From the NCBI GenBank assembly GCA_050950205.1, contig JBMNHF010000019.1, forward strand, positions 3,894 through 67,893: a DNA stretch of 64,000 nt, given 5' to 3'. The notes under the pieces were generated by a model that was not told the DNA's origin, ran no database searches, and saw nothing but the letters and a program-made list of their open reading frames with translations. Shown here piece after piece: positions 38,479 to 47,370 of this stretch. Each line of letters begins with the position of its first letter. Position 1 is the first letter of the stretch. Source of the stretch: WRAV01 sp050950205. Its GTDB lineage: Bacteria; Bacillota; Clostridia; Oscillospirales; Ruminococcaceae. Made by a program: the position numbers and the translations under genes.

Positions 38479-39509
38479 CCCCCCGCCTTTCTGCTGGAGT
38501 AAAAGATATAGACAAACATCACCGAGCCCACCATGGAGGTCACCACCCCAATGGGCAGCTCCAGCGGAGAGAGGAGCACCCGACTGATGAGGTCTGCCAG
38601 CATTAAAAATCCCGCTCCCAGAAACAAAGTGGCAGGCAACAGCTTTTTGTGGTTGGGGCCTGTGAGGATGCGGGTGATGTGGGGAATCACCAGCCCCACA
38701 AAAGCAATGGTGCCCCCAATGGAAACACAGACACCGATGAGGACTGAAACCACAATTAAAACCCTTAGCTTAACCTTGCGGACATCCACGCCGATATGGC
38801 GGGCGTTTTCTTCCCCCACCGCAAAGGCGTTGAGCTCCCGGGCGTGGAGCAGCAAAATGCCGCCGCATACTGCCAGGGCCAAACAAAGGGTCAACCCTCC
38901 CCGGTAGGTGCTCCCTGCCAGAGAACCCATGGTCCAAAAGGTAATGGCCTGGAGCTTTTCTCCTGCAAAGGCAATCAGCAGGTTAATGAGGCTGCTGCAA
39001 AACATGGAAAAAATCACCCCCACCAAAATGATGGTGTTGGTGGAAAGGGAGTAGTCCAGCCGGTAGGAAAGGGAAAGAATCAGCAGCAGGGAGAAAAACG
39101 AAAACAAAATGGCAAAGAGCATGGTTCCCCCGCCCGGCAGGCCGGGAATTTGAATTCCCAAGGTGATGGCCAGCACCGCCCCCAAAGACGCCCCCGAAGA
39201 AACCCCCAGAGTGGCTCCATCGGCCAAGGGATTGCGCAAAAGCCCCTGCATCGCCGCCCCACACAGAGAAAGAGAAGCCCCCACCAAGGCGGTGGACATC
39301 ACCCGGGGCAGGCGGACTTGGAGGATGATGGCATCAAACAGCTCTCCGGCGGAATGCCCGGTGAGGATGCGCAGGGTTTCTCTCAGCGGAACCGAGACAC
39401 TTCCGGCGCAAATGCAAAGAAAAAATATCGCCATCACCACAACGCCCAGTAGCAGGTATTGACCGATTCCAAAGCCCTCGGCTTGTCGTTTCGTTTGCTG
39501 CTTTGCCAT
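38475..39509 (-). CDS. FecCD-type ABC transporter permease
   Basis: 344 residues from the ATG at 39509 (AAGGATG upstream; an earlier in-frame Met at 39560 lacks a clear site). Family blocks: RLPRVMSTALVGASLSLCGA, MQGLLRNPLADGATLGVSSG and FVGLVIPHITRILTGPNHKK. About ten membrane spans. Importer for ferric siderophores, haem or cobalamin. Coupled to the downstream ATPase; homodimerisation is expected as only one permease gene is present. Confidence 0.92.
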   Translation of the reverse strand: MAKQQTKRQAEGFGIGQYLLLGVVVMAIFFLCICAGSVSVPLRETLRILTGHSAGELFDAIILQVRLPRVMSTALVGASLSLCGAAMQGLLRNPLADGATLGVSSGASLGAVLAITLGIQIPGLPGGGTMLFAILFSFFSLLLILSLSYRLDYSLSTNTIILVGVIFSMFCSSLINLLIAFAGEKLQAITFWTMGSLAGSTYRGGLTLCLALAVCGGILLLHARELNAFAVGEENARHIGVDVRKVKLRVLIVVSVLIGVCVSIGGTIAFVGLVIPHITRILTGPNHKKLLPATLFLGAGFLMLADLISRVLLSPLELPIGVVTSMVGSVMFVYIFYSSRKAGG

Positions 39510-39645
39510 GCTTCTACATCCTTGCAAAGAATATTTCTCCGGAACTTGCTTGCTGTTCAAGTTCCATAGAACCCCTGCATAAGCGATTGAATAAAATAAT
39601 CATACCATATTTTGAAGAGTCAAAGCAATGTCCATACAAAGAAGA

Positions 39646-39690
39646 TCCGCCCCCAAGTCATAAAAGAATCCTCGGGGGCGGACAGTGTTG
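39646..39690 (-). terminator. Stem-loop after iorB
   Basis: A 12-bp stem with one mismatch (TCCGCCCCCAAG/CTCGGGGGCGGA) around a 13-nt loop; on the minus strand it is followed by TCTTCTTTG. It lies between iorB and the FecCD-type gene. Confidence 0.55.
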
Positions 39691-39753
39691 CTAACCTGTT
39701 TAAACTTGCGGCGGGGATAAGAAATCGGCTCTATAGCATCCCCCACGCCTTGG

Positions 39754-40329
39754 TCAAGCTCCAACCAGCTGCATTCCTCTGGCCAGAGCCTTTTGATTGA
39801 GTTCCACAAAGGCGGGCTTTACATTCTCGGCAATGATCCGGTTCCAGTCAATGTCGGTCAGGCCCATCTTGGCTACCGTGGCTCCCAGCAGCAGAATGTT
39901 GAGCACCTTGGGATTTCCCAGCTTGACCGCTTCGCCAAAGGCATCCATGGTTACGGTTTGGGCACGGGCTTTCAGCTCCTCCACAATGCCGTGGGGATAA
40001 GGGGTGACGCCACTGACCACCGGCATGGGGCTGATGGCGTAATCGTTGACCACCACCTTGCCGTCGGGGCGCAGATACTCCAGCCAGCGCAGGGCCTCCA
40101 TCTTTTCAAAGGCTACCAGAATATCGGCGCCGCCCTTTTCAATGACGGGAGACTGCACCTGCCGGCCATACCGCACCTGGGAGGAAACCGAGCCTCCCCG
40201 CTGGGACATGCCGTGAATCTCGCTCATTTTAACGTCGTAGCCAGCTTCCATCAACCCGATGGTCAGCAGTTTGCTGGCCAGAATGGTGCCTTGGCCTCCG
40301 ACGCCCACCAAAAGAATGCTCTTTGTCAT
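39754..40329 (-). CDS. iorB: Indolepyruvate:ferredoxin oxidoreductase beta subunit
   Basis: 191 residues from the ATG at 40329. Begins TKSILLVGVGGQGTILASKL, the gamma-domain opening of 2-oxoacid:acceptor oxidoreductases, followed by MSEIHGMSQRGGSVSSQVRY. It works with IorA to oxidise aryl pyruvates (from Trp, Phe, Tyr transamination) to aryl-acetyl-CoA with ferredoxin reduction. Its start overlaps the iorA stop by 4 bp. Confidence 0.95.
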   Translation of the reverse strand: MTKSILLVGVGGQGTILASKLLTIGLMEAGYDVKMSEIHGMSQRGGSVSSQVRYGRQVQSPVIEKGGADILVAFEKMEALRWLEYLRPDGKVVVNDYAISPMPVVSGVTPYPHGIVEELKARAQTVTMDAFGEAVKLGNPKVLNILLLGATVAKMGLTDIDWNRIIAENVKPAFVELNQKALARGMQLVGA

Positions 40330-42116
40330 ATCCCTGCTTCCTCCTTTTTGGGGGCTTTGCCAATGGCCTGTTTGGGGCAGATTTGGGCGCAAACGCTGCA
40401 GCCCACACATTGAGGGGCATCAATGCTGGATTTCTTGTTCTCCTTCATGGAAATGGCGGGGCATCCGCTGCGAATGCAGGCCTTGCAGCCAATGCAAAGG
40501 TCCTCGTTGACCAGATACTTGGTGGTAAAGGGGTTGCCCCAGGCAGAGCGCTCCGCCGTATCCATCTTTTTAAGGACGCAGGGCCACTTGGTGATGATGA
40601 CCGAAGCTTCCTCCAGGGCAAGGGCGTCATCCAGAGCTTTGCGCACGGCTTTGAGGTCGTTGGGGTTGACCTCCATCACATGCTTTGCGCCCAGCGCCTT
40701 GACAATGGTGGCGATATCCATTTCCGGGGCGGGCTTGCCGCTGGCCTGCTTTCCGGAGCCGGGGTTTTCCTGATGCCCCGTCATGCCGGTAATGCGGTTG
40801 TCCAAAATGACACAGATGGTTTTGCTGTTGTTGTACAGCACCTCGATGAGCGAATTGATGCCGGTGTGGAAGAAGGTGGAGTCCCCCATCACACCTACCA
40901 CCCGCTTATTCTGCCCGGAAAGGTCAAAGGCCTTTTGCATGCCGTGGCCTACACTAAAGGCGCCCCCCATGCAGATAGCGGTGTCCATGGCGTTGTAGGG
41001 CGGGGCAAAGCCCAGAGTGTAGCATCCAATATCGCCGGACACCACCACGTTTTTCTTTTTGCCCAACTCATAGAAAAATCCCCGGTGGGGGCAGCCGGCG
41101 CACAGGGTGGGAGGGCGGGCCACAATTTTGTCCCTGCTGTACTCCATCACCGGCAGCTCTCCCTGGCCCAGTGCATGGCGCAGGACATCGGGGGTCAGCT
41201 CGCCAAAGGCGGGGAATATCTCCTTACCCTTGCAGGCAATCCCCATGGATTTGACCCAGTGTTCCAGATAGGGGTCATTTTCTTCCAACACATAGATAAT
41301 GTCCACCTTCTGGGCAAACTGTTTGAGCAGGTTGTCGGGCAGAGGGTTGGTAAATCCCAGTTTTAAGTAGGTGGCCCTGTCTCCAAACACTTCCCGGGCG
41401 TAGTGGTAGCAGATTCCCGAGGTGACCACACCGATGTTTCCGCCCTCTACTATGTAGTTAAAGGAACAGGTTTCGGAATACGCCTTAAGGGCCTGCATCC
41501 GCTTCGCCAGCTGGACGCGAAGCGCCCGGGCATTGGCGGGAACGGTGACATGTTTTTGGGCATTCTTCTGATAGGCAATGGGCTGAAATTCTTCCCGCTC
41601 ACTGCACGTTACAATGCTCTTGGAGTGGCAAACCCGGGTGGTGGTGCGCAGCAGAACAGGAACGCCAAATTGCTCACTGATCTCATAGGCAGCTTTGGTC
41701 ATATCCCTACACTCCTGGCTGTTGGAGGGTTCCAGCAGCGCCCATTTGGCAGAGGAGGCGTAGTTGCGGTTATCCTGCTCGTTCTGGGAGGAGTGCATCC
41801 CCGGCTCGTCCGCACTCACCAGCACCAAGCCGCCTCCCACGCCGGTATAGCCAAAGGTAAAGAGAGGGTCGGCAGCCACGTTCACCCCCACATGCTTCAT
41901 AGAGGCAAGGGAGCGCACCCCGGCGATGGAGGCGCCAATGGCAGCTTCCAGGGCCACCTTTTCGTTGGGAGCCCACTCTGCCTGAATTTCCGGGTAGTTT
42001 ACAATATTCTCTAGAATCTCTGTGCTGGGGGTACCGGGATAGGCGGAGGCAAATGTGACCCCTGCTTCCCAGGCACCTCTGGCAATTGCCTCGTTGCCTG
42101 TCATCAATTGCTTCAT
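40326..42116 (-). CDS. iorA: Indolepyruvate:ferredoxin oxidoreductase alpha subunit
   Basis: 596 residues. N-terminal pyrimidine-binding domain (SAYPGTPSTEILENI), thiamine diphosphate site MGDSTFFHTGINSLIEVLYN ending in LDN, and a C-terminal bacterial ferredoxin domain with two [4Fe-4S] motifs, CIGCKACIRSGCP and CVGCSVCAQICP. Anaerobic enzyme of aromatic amino-acid fermentation, giving reduced ferredoxin and aryl-acetyl-CoA. The nearby aromatic beta-lyase at 61.3 kb handles the same amino-acid group. A good promoter lies about 140 bp upstream. Confidence 0.96.
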   Translation of the reverse strand: MKQLMTGNEAIARGAWEAGVTFASAYPGTPSTEILENIVNYPEIQAEWAPNEKVALEAAIGASIAGVRSLASMKHVGVNVAADPLFTFGYTGVGGGLVLVSADEPGMHSSQNEQDNRNYASSAKWALLEPSNSQECRDMTKAAYEISEQFGVPVLLRTTTRVCHSKSIVTCSEREEFQPIAYQKNAQKHVTVPANARALRVQLAKRMQALKAYSETCSFNYIVEGGNIGVVTSGICYHYAREVFGDRATYLKLGFTNPLPDNLLKQFAQKVDIIYVLEENDPYLEHWVKSMGIACKGKEIFPAFGELTPDVLRHALGQGELPVMEYSRDKIVARPPTLCAGCPHRGFFYELGKKKNVVVSGDIGCYTLGFAPPYNAMDTAICMGGAFSVGHGMQKAFDLSGQNKRVVGVMGDSTFFHTGINSLIEVLYNNSKTICVILDNRITGMTGHQENPGSGKQASGKPAPEMDIATIVKALGAKHVMEVNPNDLKAVRKALDDALALEEASVIITKWPCVLKKMDTAERSAWGNPFTTKYLVNEDLCIGCKACIRSGCPAISMKENKKSSIDAPQCVGCSVCAQICPKQAIGKAPKKEEAGI

Positions 42117-42264
42117 AGCGTGCCTCTTTTCCCCGCGGATGCTTTTGCACCCCGACTTCTCCTCCGCGGTGGAGTAGCCGGTATTCTGATCGGCGTAACG
42201 CCTGGCTTAACTGCGCTGTTCTAAAATGGCATCGCGCAGGATTTAGCATGTAAATATTCTTTTA
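42117..42264 (-). other. iorAB 5' leader
   Basis: About 140 nt of untranslated leader between the mapped promoter and iorA. It can form a stem CCGCGGA/TCCGCGG (about 42138-42167) just before the ribosome site GAGG. No known riboswitch pattern (T-box, SAM) was found, so regulation is only a possibility. Confidence 0.35.
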
Positions 42265-42293
42265 AGTATAGTGCTTTTTCTGAAACATTTCAA
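42265..42293 (-). promoter_or_regulatory. Sigma-A promoter for iorAB
   Basis: Minus strand: TTGAAA (42293-42288), 17 bp, TATACT (42270-42265). Start point expected near 42258. Confidence 0.65.
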
Positions 42294-42538
42294 GACAAGG
42301 CGGGATTCTCCAATCATTCCCGCAGTCATTTTCCGCTCCATTGCCGCTTGGGGCTCCCGATCATGAGGGTCATGGCCCCAATACGCCGGGTCCCAATATG
42401 CCGGGTATGAATAAGGAATATTTTCCAAAAGGAGCGAAGGTTTGGAGAATCCTCTTAGAATGCCGGTTGCCCTGCCTTTTGCCCTGCCCGCAACACCTCT
42501 TTCCGATGTAAAAACAAGTATAAATTATTCTTATCATG

Positions 42539-42547
42539 TGCTATAAT
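42539..42547 (+). promoter_or_regulatory. Extended -10 promoter for the MBL-fold gene
   Basis: TGCTATAAT, a perfect -10 with the TGn extension, about 63 bp before the start codon. No consensus -35 is visible at the right distance. Confidence 0.45.
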
Positions 42548-42609
42548 TGTGGGAAATAAATCAGCAGGATGCCCGTCCAAGGGGCCACAGCGAAAGGAGA
42601 AAAGCTGTC

Positions 42610-43755
42610 GTGGTGGAGGAATTTTTGAATTACAACGAACCCATCGAAATCGCAGAGGGAGTTTTTTGGGTGGGTTTTGCCGATACATTTGCGGGGCTGC
42701 ACTGCAACCCCTATTTGATTGTGGACAAGCAGGAGGCGGTTTTGCTGGACAGCGGAAGCCGCAACGATTTTAGCACCGTTATGTTAAAAACCATGCGGGC
42801 CGGAGTGGCTCCCAATCAGATTTGCCGGCTGATCTACCATCATTACGATCCCGACCTGTGCGCCAACATCCCCCATATGGAGGCGCTGATTCACAGCAAG
42901 GATCTAAAAATCATCTCCCATTACGAAAACAACCTCTTTATCAACTACTATTCCTCCGCCTCCCCCAAGGAGTGCATCGAAGATCTGGGGTTTGAATTTC
43001 GGTTTTCCAGTGGCAGGCGCCTTGTCTTTATCCGCACCCCTTACGCCCATGCTCCCGGCAGCTTTATGACCTACGATACCAAGACAAAAATTTTGTTTAG
43101 CAGCGATATTTTTGGAGGCTATGATACCCACTGGAGCCTGTATACCCAGATTGGGGAGCGGTGCAGGGACTGTGTGGTGGACCAGTCTTGTGCCGACTGC
43201 CAAAGATACTGTCAAATTCGGGGTATGTTGACATTCCACCGGCGCAGCATGACCTCTGCCAAGGCACTGAACTATGCTCTGGACCGAATTGAAGAGCTGG
43301 ATGTTTCCCTAATAGCCCCCCAGCACGGCAGTATCCTTCACACCCCCATTGCTCGGGAAATTGCCATAGAACAGCTCCGGGCTTTGGATCGTGTTGGCAT
43401 CGACTACTATCTGAAGGAGGCGGGCACCAATGCAGATAAACCCGTGGGAAGCGGAGCAGATATTGGCAGTTGCCGGTTCCTCCCAGCAGTCCAAAACGGT
43501 GCTGGACTATTTTGCGGATCAGGTGGACTATCAAATTCAGACCCAGTTGGTTTCGGAGCTGATGGCCCGCTATGTGGAAGTTTCCCGGCAACTGGAGGTA
43601 AGAAACCGCCAGCTGGAGCAAAGCGATGCCAACCGTCGGGAGGCACAGATCATCGCCGCGTTGGGCAACTGGCAGATGAACCTTGCTACCAACCGGCTCT
43701 GGTGGTCGGACACCATGAAGGAACTGCTGGATTTGCCGGATTCGGAAGATGCTGA
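42610..43755 (+). CDS. Metallo-beta-lactamase-fold protein (flavodiiron/ODP-like), 3' end uncertain
   Basis: Starts at a GTG (42610 or 42613) behind AAAGGAG. Resembles the diiron domain of flavodiiron and oxygen-binding diiron (ODP) proteins: GLHCNPYLIVDKQEAVLLDS, a metal motif HHYDPDLC (H-x-D-x-D, lacking the usual final His), PYAHAPGSF, LFSSDIFGG and APQHGSIL. Between the last ligands is a cluster C-x2-C-x5-C-x2-C-x3-C. Recognisable protein ends near 43425; the open frame to 43755 overlaps the next gene and reads as nonsense, so the true stop was probably lost or the two genes form one fusion through a +1 shift. Likely redox or oxygen sensing. Confidence 0.7.
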   Translation: MVEEFLNYNEPIEIAEGVFWVGFADTFAGLHCNPYLIVDKQEAVLLDSGSRNDFSTVMLKTMRAGVAPNQICRLIYHHYDPDLCANIPHMEALIHSKDLKIISHYENNLFINYYSSASPKECIEDLGFEFRFSSGRRLVFIRTPYAHAPGSFMTYDTKTKILFSSDIFGGYDTHWSLYTQIGERCRDCVVDQSCADCQRYCQIRGMLTFHRRSMTSAKALNYALDRIEELDVSLIAPQHGSILHTPIAREIAIEQLRALDRVGIDYYLKEAGTNADKPVGSGADIGSCRFLPAVQNGAGLFCGSGGLSNSDPVGFGADGPLCGSFPATGGKKPPAGAKRCQPSGGTDHRRVGQLADEPCYQPALVVGHHEGTAGFAGFGRC

Positions 43756-44692
43756 AATAGAGCGATTTTTGGAGATCGTCCACCCGGAGGATCTCCCCTT
43801 GATTCAAACCGTACTGGAAGAGCTCTACCGCGGCGCAGAGCCTCCGCCTTGTCAGCTGCGGCTGGTGATGAAGGACGGGCAAATCAAATGGGTGCATATC
43901 CGCTGCGTGGTACACCGGGAATCGGAAGAAACCCAGTGGGTACACGGCACCATTCAGGATATTACCGCCGCAAAACTAATTGAGGAACAGCTTAAAAAAT
44001 ACAACGACCATCTGGAAGAACTGGTGGAGGAAAAGGTCAAAGTGATCTCTGCCACCCAGCTCTCCACCATTTATGCTTTGGTTAAGCTGGCGGAATCCAG
44101 AGATGACGATACCGGAGACCATATCGGAAGAACGGCGGCTTATTGCAAATTGCTGGCGGAAAAACTGCTGGAAAGAGGAGAATATCCCCATGTGGTAAAC
44201 GCCGAATTTGTAGAGACCGTCACCAAGGCCAGCCCTCTGCACGATATCGGAAAGGTGGGCATTCCCGACGCCATCCTCCTCAAGCCCGGCAAACTGACTC
44301 CCGAAGAATTTGAGATCATGAAAACCCATGTGATCATTGGCCACAAAACCTTGGCCAGTGTGCTGGAGCAATGCACCCTCAACGCTTTTATTCAGACCGG
44401 AATGGACATCACCCTCTGCCACCATGAAAAGTGGGACGGCAGCGGTTATCCCAGCGGGCTGAAGGGGGAAGAAATCCCCCTTTCTGCCCGGATTATGGCG
44501 CTGGCAGATGTATATGACGCTCTGCGCTCCAAACGGGTGTACAAGGAAGGATTTTCTCACGAAAAGAGTGTGGAGATCATCCGCCAGGATTCCGGCAAGC
44601 ATTTTGATCCCCTTTTGGTGGAGCTGTTTTTACAGCATCACCGGGAATTTTGCCGCATCTTTGAGCAGGATATCCAGTTGATTGACGCCTAA
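43430..44692 (+). CDS. PAS-HD-GYP cyclic di-GMP phosphodiesterase-type protein
   Basis: 420 residues from the ATG at 43430, with GAAGGAGG nine bases upstream and a TGA closing the frame just before. An N-terminal helical segment (about 1-75) leads to a PAS domain (about 76-185; HPEDLPLIQTVLEEL, HGTIQDITAAK), then a coil and an HD-GYP domain (about 210-400) with LHDIGKVGIPD and GSGYPSGLKGEEIPLSARI. HD-GYP enzymes hydrolyse cyclic di-GMP. No membrane span, so cytosolic. Overlaps the MBL-fold frame; a redox sensor feeding a c-di-GMP output is plausible. Confidence 0.88.
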   Translation: MQINPWEAEQILAVAGSSQQSKTVLDYFADQVDYQIQTQLVSELMARYVEVSRQLEVRNRQLEQSDANRREAQIIAALGNWQMNLATNRLWWSDTMKELLDLPDSEDAEIERFLEIVHPEDLPLIQTVLEELYRGAEPPPCQLRLVMKDGQIKWVHIRCVVHRESEETQWVHGTIQDITAAKLIEEQLKKYNDHLEELVEEKVKVISATQLSTIYALVKLAESRDDDTGDHIGRTAAYCKLLAEKLLERGEYPHVVNAEFVETVTKASPLHDIGKVGIPDAILLKPGKLTPEEFEIMKTHVIIGHKTLASVLEQCTLNAFIQTGMDITLCHHEKWDGSGYPSGLKGEEIPLSARIMALADVYDALRSKRVYKEGFSHEKSVEIIRQDSGKHFDPLLVELFLQHHREFCRIFEQDIQLIDA

Positions 44693-44789
44693 ACGGGATT
44701 GCCCTCCTTGCTTTTGAGGCAGAGGTTCCAGCTTCCCTTTATTCTAAATATTTCCAACGGGTTCTTTGAAAATTTTTTAATGATTTCTC

Positions 44790-44818
44790 TTGTATTCCTC
44801 CCTATATCATGCTAAAAT
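44790..44818 (+). promoter_or_regulatory. Putative promoter for the uracil permease
   Basis: TTGTAT (44790-44795), 17 bp, TAAAAT (44813-44818), 40 bp before the start. No PyrR-type attenuator was recognised. Confidence 0.45.
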
Positions 44819-44857
44819 AAGACAATTTGTGTGCATGTATTTGGAGGAGGAGATTGT

Positions 44858-46120
44858 ATGACAAAAAGAAAAATTGTACAAGTTGAAGAACGCCTTCCTT
44901 TCCTGAAGATGTTGCCCCTAAGCATCCAGCATGTCTTTGCAATGTTTGGGGCATCGGTACTGGTTCCTTTGATTTTTGGCATTGACACCGGTGTAGTTTT
45001 GTTTATGAACGGTGTGGGAACTCTTCTTTTTATTTGGATTACCAAAGGCAGAGCTCCCGCTTATCTGGGTTCCAGTTTTGCTTTTATCGCCCCCGTCAGC
45101 ACTGTAATGGCTGTAAGCGGTGTGGAAAACGCTCAGGGGGGAGTAGTGTTTGTTGGCATCATCGGTATGATTGTTGCTTTTGTCATTTATAAGTTCGGCA
45201 CCGACTGGATTGATATTCTTCTTCCTCCCGCCGCGATGGGACCTATTGTTGCTTTGATAGGTTTCGAGTTGGCGGGAGTTTCTGTGGGTGGGGGGGCCAT
45301 CGGCGCCACCTTGAACGGCGAGGGCGCCACCACCGGCAGCATTGTGGTGTTTGCCGTTACATTGCTGGTAGCGGTATTGGGCTCTGTTCTGTTCCGCGGA
45401 TTTTTGGGAGTCATTCCCCTGTTGGTGGCCCTTGCCTGCGGCTATGTCACCGCCATCTGCTTTAACATGGTGGACTTTACCCCCATTCTGAACACGAAGT
45501 TGTTTACCATCCCCCACTTTACCATGGCAAAATTTGATGTGCCCTCCATGCTGACCATCGCCCCCGTTGCTCTGGTGCTGGCAGCCGAACACATTGGCCA
45601 CCAGATTGTCACCGGTGAGATTATTGGCCGAGATCTGCTCAAGGATCCCGGACTGCACCGCTCTTACTTTGCGGACAACTTTTCCACCGCTATTTCCGGC
45701 TTGTTTGGCGCCGTGGGAACCACCACTTATGGGGAAAACATTGGCGTGATGGCAATCACCGGTGTTTACAGCGTACAGGTAATTGGAGGAGCCGCCTGCA
45801 TCTCCATTTTGATGGCCTTTGTCGGCCCTCTTTCCGCACTGATTTCCACCATCCCCGGCGACGTCATCGGCGGCATCACCTTTTTGCTCTACGGTATGAT
45901 CGGCACCTCCGGTCTGCGCATTCTGGTGGACCGCAAGGTGGATTACGGCAAATCCCGCAATCTGGTGATGACCTCTGTGGTGTTTGTGGCAGGGCTTTCC
46001 GGCCTGACCATCAACATTGGACAGGTAGCCATTTCCGGTATGGCACTGAGCGCCATCGCAGGTCTTCTCTTCGGCCTTGTCTTCTATGTGTTTGACAAGT
46101 TGGGTGTCAACACCAACTGA
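44858..46120 (+). CDS. uraA: Uracil permease (NCS2 family)
   Basis: 420 residues from the ATG at 44858 (GGAGGAGG upstream). Fourteen-span NCS2 transporter with family residues: Glu in LAAEHIGHQIVTGEI (equivalent to UraA Glu241), Glu in TTYGENIGVMAITGVYS (Glu290) and FGASVLVPLIFGIDTG near the N-terminus. Proton:uracil symport at the membrane, feeding pyrimidine salvage. Monocistronic, with a strong terminator after it. PyrP is the Bacillus name; UraA versus a xanthine carrier is decided by the HIGH/ENIG motifs. Confidence 0.93.
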   Translation: MTKRKIVQVEERLPFLKMLPLSIQHVFAMFGASVLVPLIFGIDTGVVLFMNGVGTLLFIWITKGRAPAYLGSSFAFIAPVSTVMAVSGVENAQGGVVFVGIIGMIVAFVIYKFGTDWIDILLPPAAMGPIVALIGFELAGVSVGGGAIGATLNGEGATTGSIVVFAVTLLVAVLGSVLFRGFLGVIPLLVALACGYVTAICFNMVDFTPILNTKLFTIPHFTMAKFDVPSMLTIAPVALVLAAEHIGHQIVTGEIIGRDLLKDPGLHRSYFADNFSTAISGLFGAVGTTTYGENIGVMAITGVYSVQVIGGAACISILMAFVGPLSALISTIPGDVIGGITFLLYGMIGTSGLRILVDRKVDYGKSRNLVMTSVVFVAGLSGLTINIGQVAISGMALSAIAGLLFGLVFYVFDKLGVNTN

Positions 46121-46144
46121 TTGGAAACAAAACGGGGCGTCCTT

Positions 46145-46176
46145 CCCCTCCCGCCCTACTGGCGGGAGGGGTTTTT
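46145..46176 (+). terminator. Terminator after the uracil permease
   Basis: A perfect 11-bp stem (CCCCTCCCGCC) with a 5-nt loop followed by T5. Confidence 0.9.
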
Positions 46177-46231
46177 GTTACACCCCTATGCAATTTCTTT
46201 CATTCCTTCCTTCATTCTTTCCCCCCTCCTC

Positions 46232-46260
46232 TTGAAAAAAAGAAGCAAACGCAGTATAAT
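46232..46260 (+). promoter_or_regulatory. Sigma-A promoter for the oligopeptide operon
   Basis: TTGAAA (46232-46237), 17 bp, TATAAT (46255-46260). Expected start near 46267, leaving a leader of about 120 nt before the first gene. Confidence 0.75.
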
Positions 46261-46389
46261 ATGCAAATACAGCGTTGGAGTTGTGGGAAATGACGATGTC
46301 ATTGAACAGCTCCTTTTTTTTACAAAGAGGGTAAATTGCTGTTTTAAGGCAAATCAGATTTGCCTGATTCCTTGGCAGGAGGGCAGGTT

Positions 46390-47349
46390 TTGAATAATTT
46401 GTTAGAAGTACGTGACCTATATGTTGACTTTGTAAATGGCCAGGGCCCGGTGAACGTGATTTCCAATCTTTCGTTCCGGGTAGCCCGAGGCGAGGTTTTA
46501 GGAATTGTAGGTGAATCTGGCAGCGGAAAAAGCGTCACCTCTTTGGCGGTGATGGGACTTCTGCCCCAGGCTGCGCAGGTGCGGGGAAGCATTTTGTTTG
46601 ACGAAAAAGATTTGCTGACCCTGACCGAGCAGGAAATGCAGCAGGTGCGGGGCAACCGCATCGCCATGATTTTTCAGGAGCCCATGACCTCCCTCAACCC
46701 CATCCACACCTGCGGGCGGCAGATTATGGAGTCCATTTTGCTGCACAGCAACCTTTCCAAAAAGGAGGCGGAGGCAAAAGCGCTGCAGCTGCTGGAACTT
46801 TGCGGCATACCCGATGCCCCCCAGCGACTGCGGGAATATCCCCACCAGCTTTCGGGAGGAATGCGGCAGCGAGTGATGATTGCCATTGCCCTGGCCTGCG
46901 ACCCGGATTTGCTGATTGCCGACGAACCCACCACCGCACTGGATGTCACCATTCAGGCACAGATCCTCAAGCTCCTCAAGGATATTCGGAAGCAGCGGGA
47001 TATGGGCATCATTATGATTACCCACGATCTGGGCATTGTCTCCGATTTCTGCGACCGGGTGGCTGTCATGTACTGCGGAGAGATGGTGGAAACCTCCTCG
47101 GTGCAGCAGTTGTTCCGGGAACCTCTCCACCCTTACACCGCGGGACTCATCAACGCCCTGCCCCGGCTGACCGGGGGCAACCAGCGGCTGGAAGCCATAG
47201 AGGGCATGGTGCCGGACGCCGGCCAAATGCCAAAGGGCTGCCGCTTTCATCCCCGGTGCAAACACACCATGGCCCGTTGCCGGCAGGAGCATCCCAATTT
47301 GAAAGAGATGCCGGATGGCCGGTGGGTTCGGTGCTTTTTGTTTGAATAA
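46390..47349 (+). CDS. OppD/DppD-type peptide ABC transporter ATPase
   Basis: 319 residues from a TTG at 46390, chosen for CAGGAGGG just upstream. Walker A GESGSGKS (about 41-48), signature LSGGMRQR, Walker B LLIADEPTTALD, switch His in MITHDLGIV, and the C-terminal Cys-rich oligopeptide-transporter tail with CRFHPRCKHTMARCRQ, which binds an iron-sulphur cluster in relatives. First gene of a D-F-A-B-C operon importing peptides or nickel; peptides are favoured because of the peptidase gene downstream. Confidence 0.92.
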   Translation: MNNLLEVRDLYVDFVNGQGPVNVISNLSFRVARGEVLGIVGESGSGKSVTSLAVMGLLPQAAQVRGSILFDEKDLLTLTEQEMQQVRGNRIAMIFQEPMTSLNPIHTCGRQIMESILLHSNLSKKEAEAKALQLLELCGIPDAPQRLREYPHQLSGGMRQRVMIAIALACDPDLLIADEPTTALDVTIQAQILKLLKDIRKQRDMGIIMITHDLGIVSDFCDRVAVMYCGEMVETSSVQQLFREPLHPYTAGLINALPRLTGGNQRLEAIEGMVPDAGQMPKGCRFHPRCKHTMARCRQEHPNLKEMPDGRWVRCFLFE

Positions 47350-47370
47350 AGGAGTGAGAGGTAACACAGC

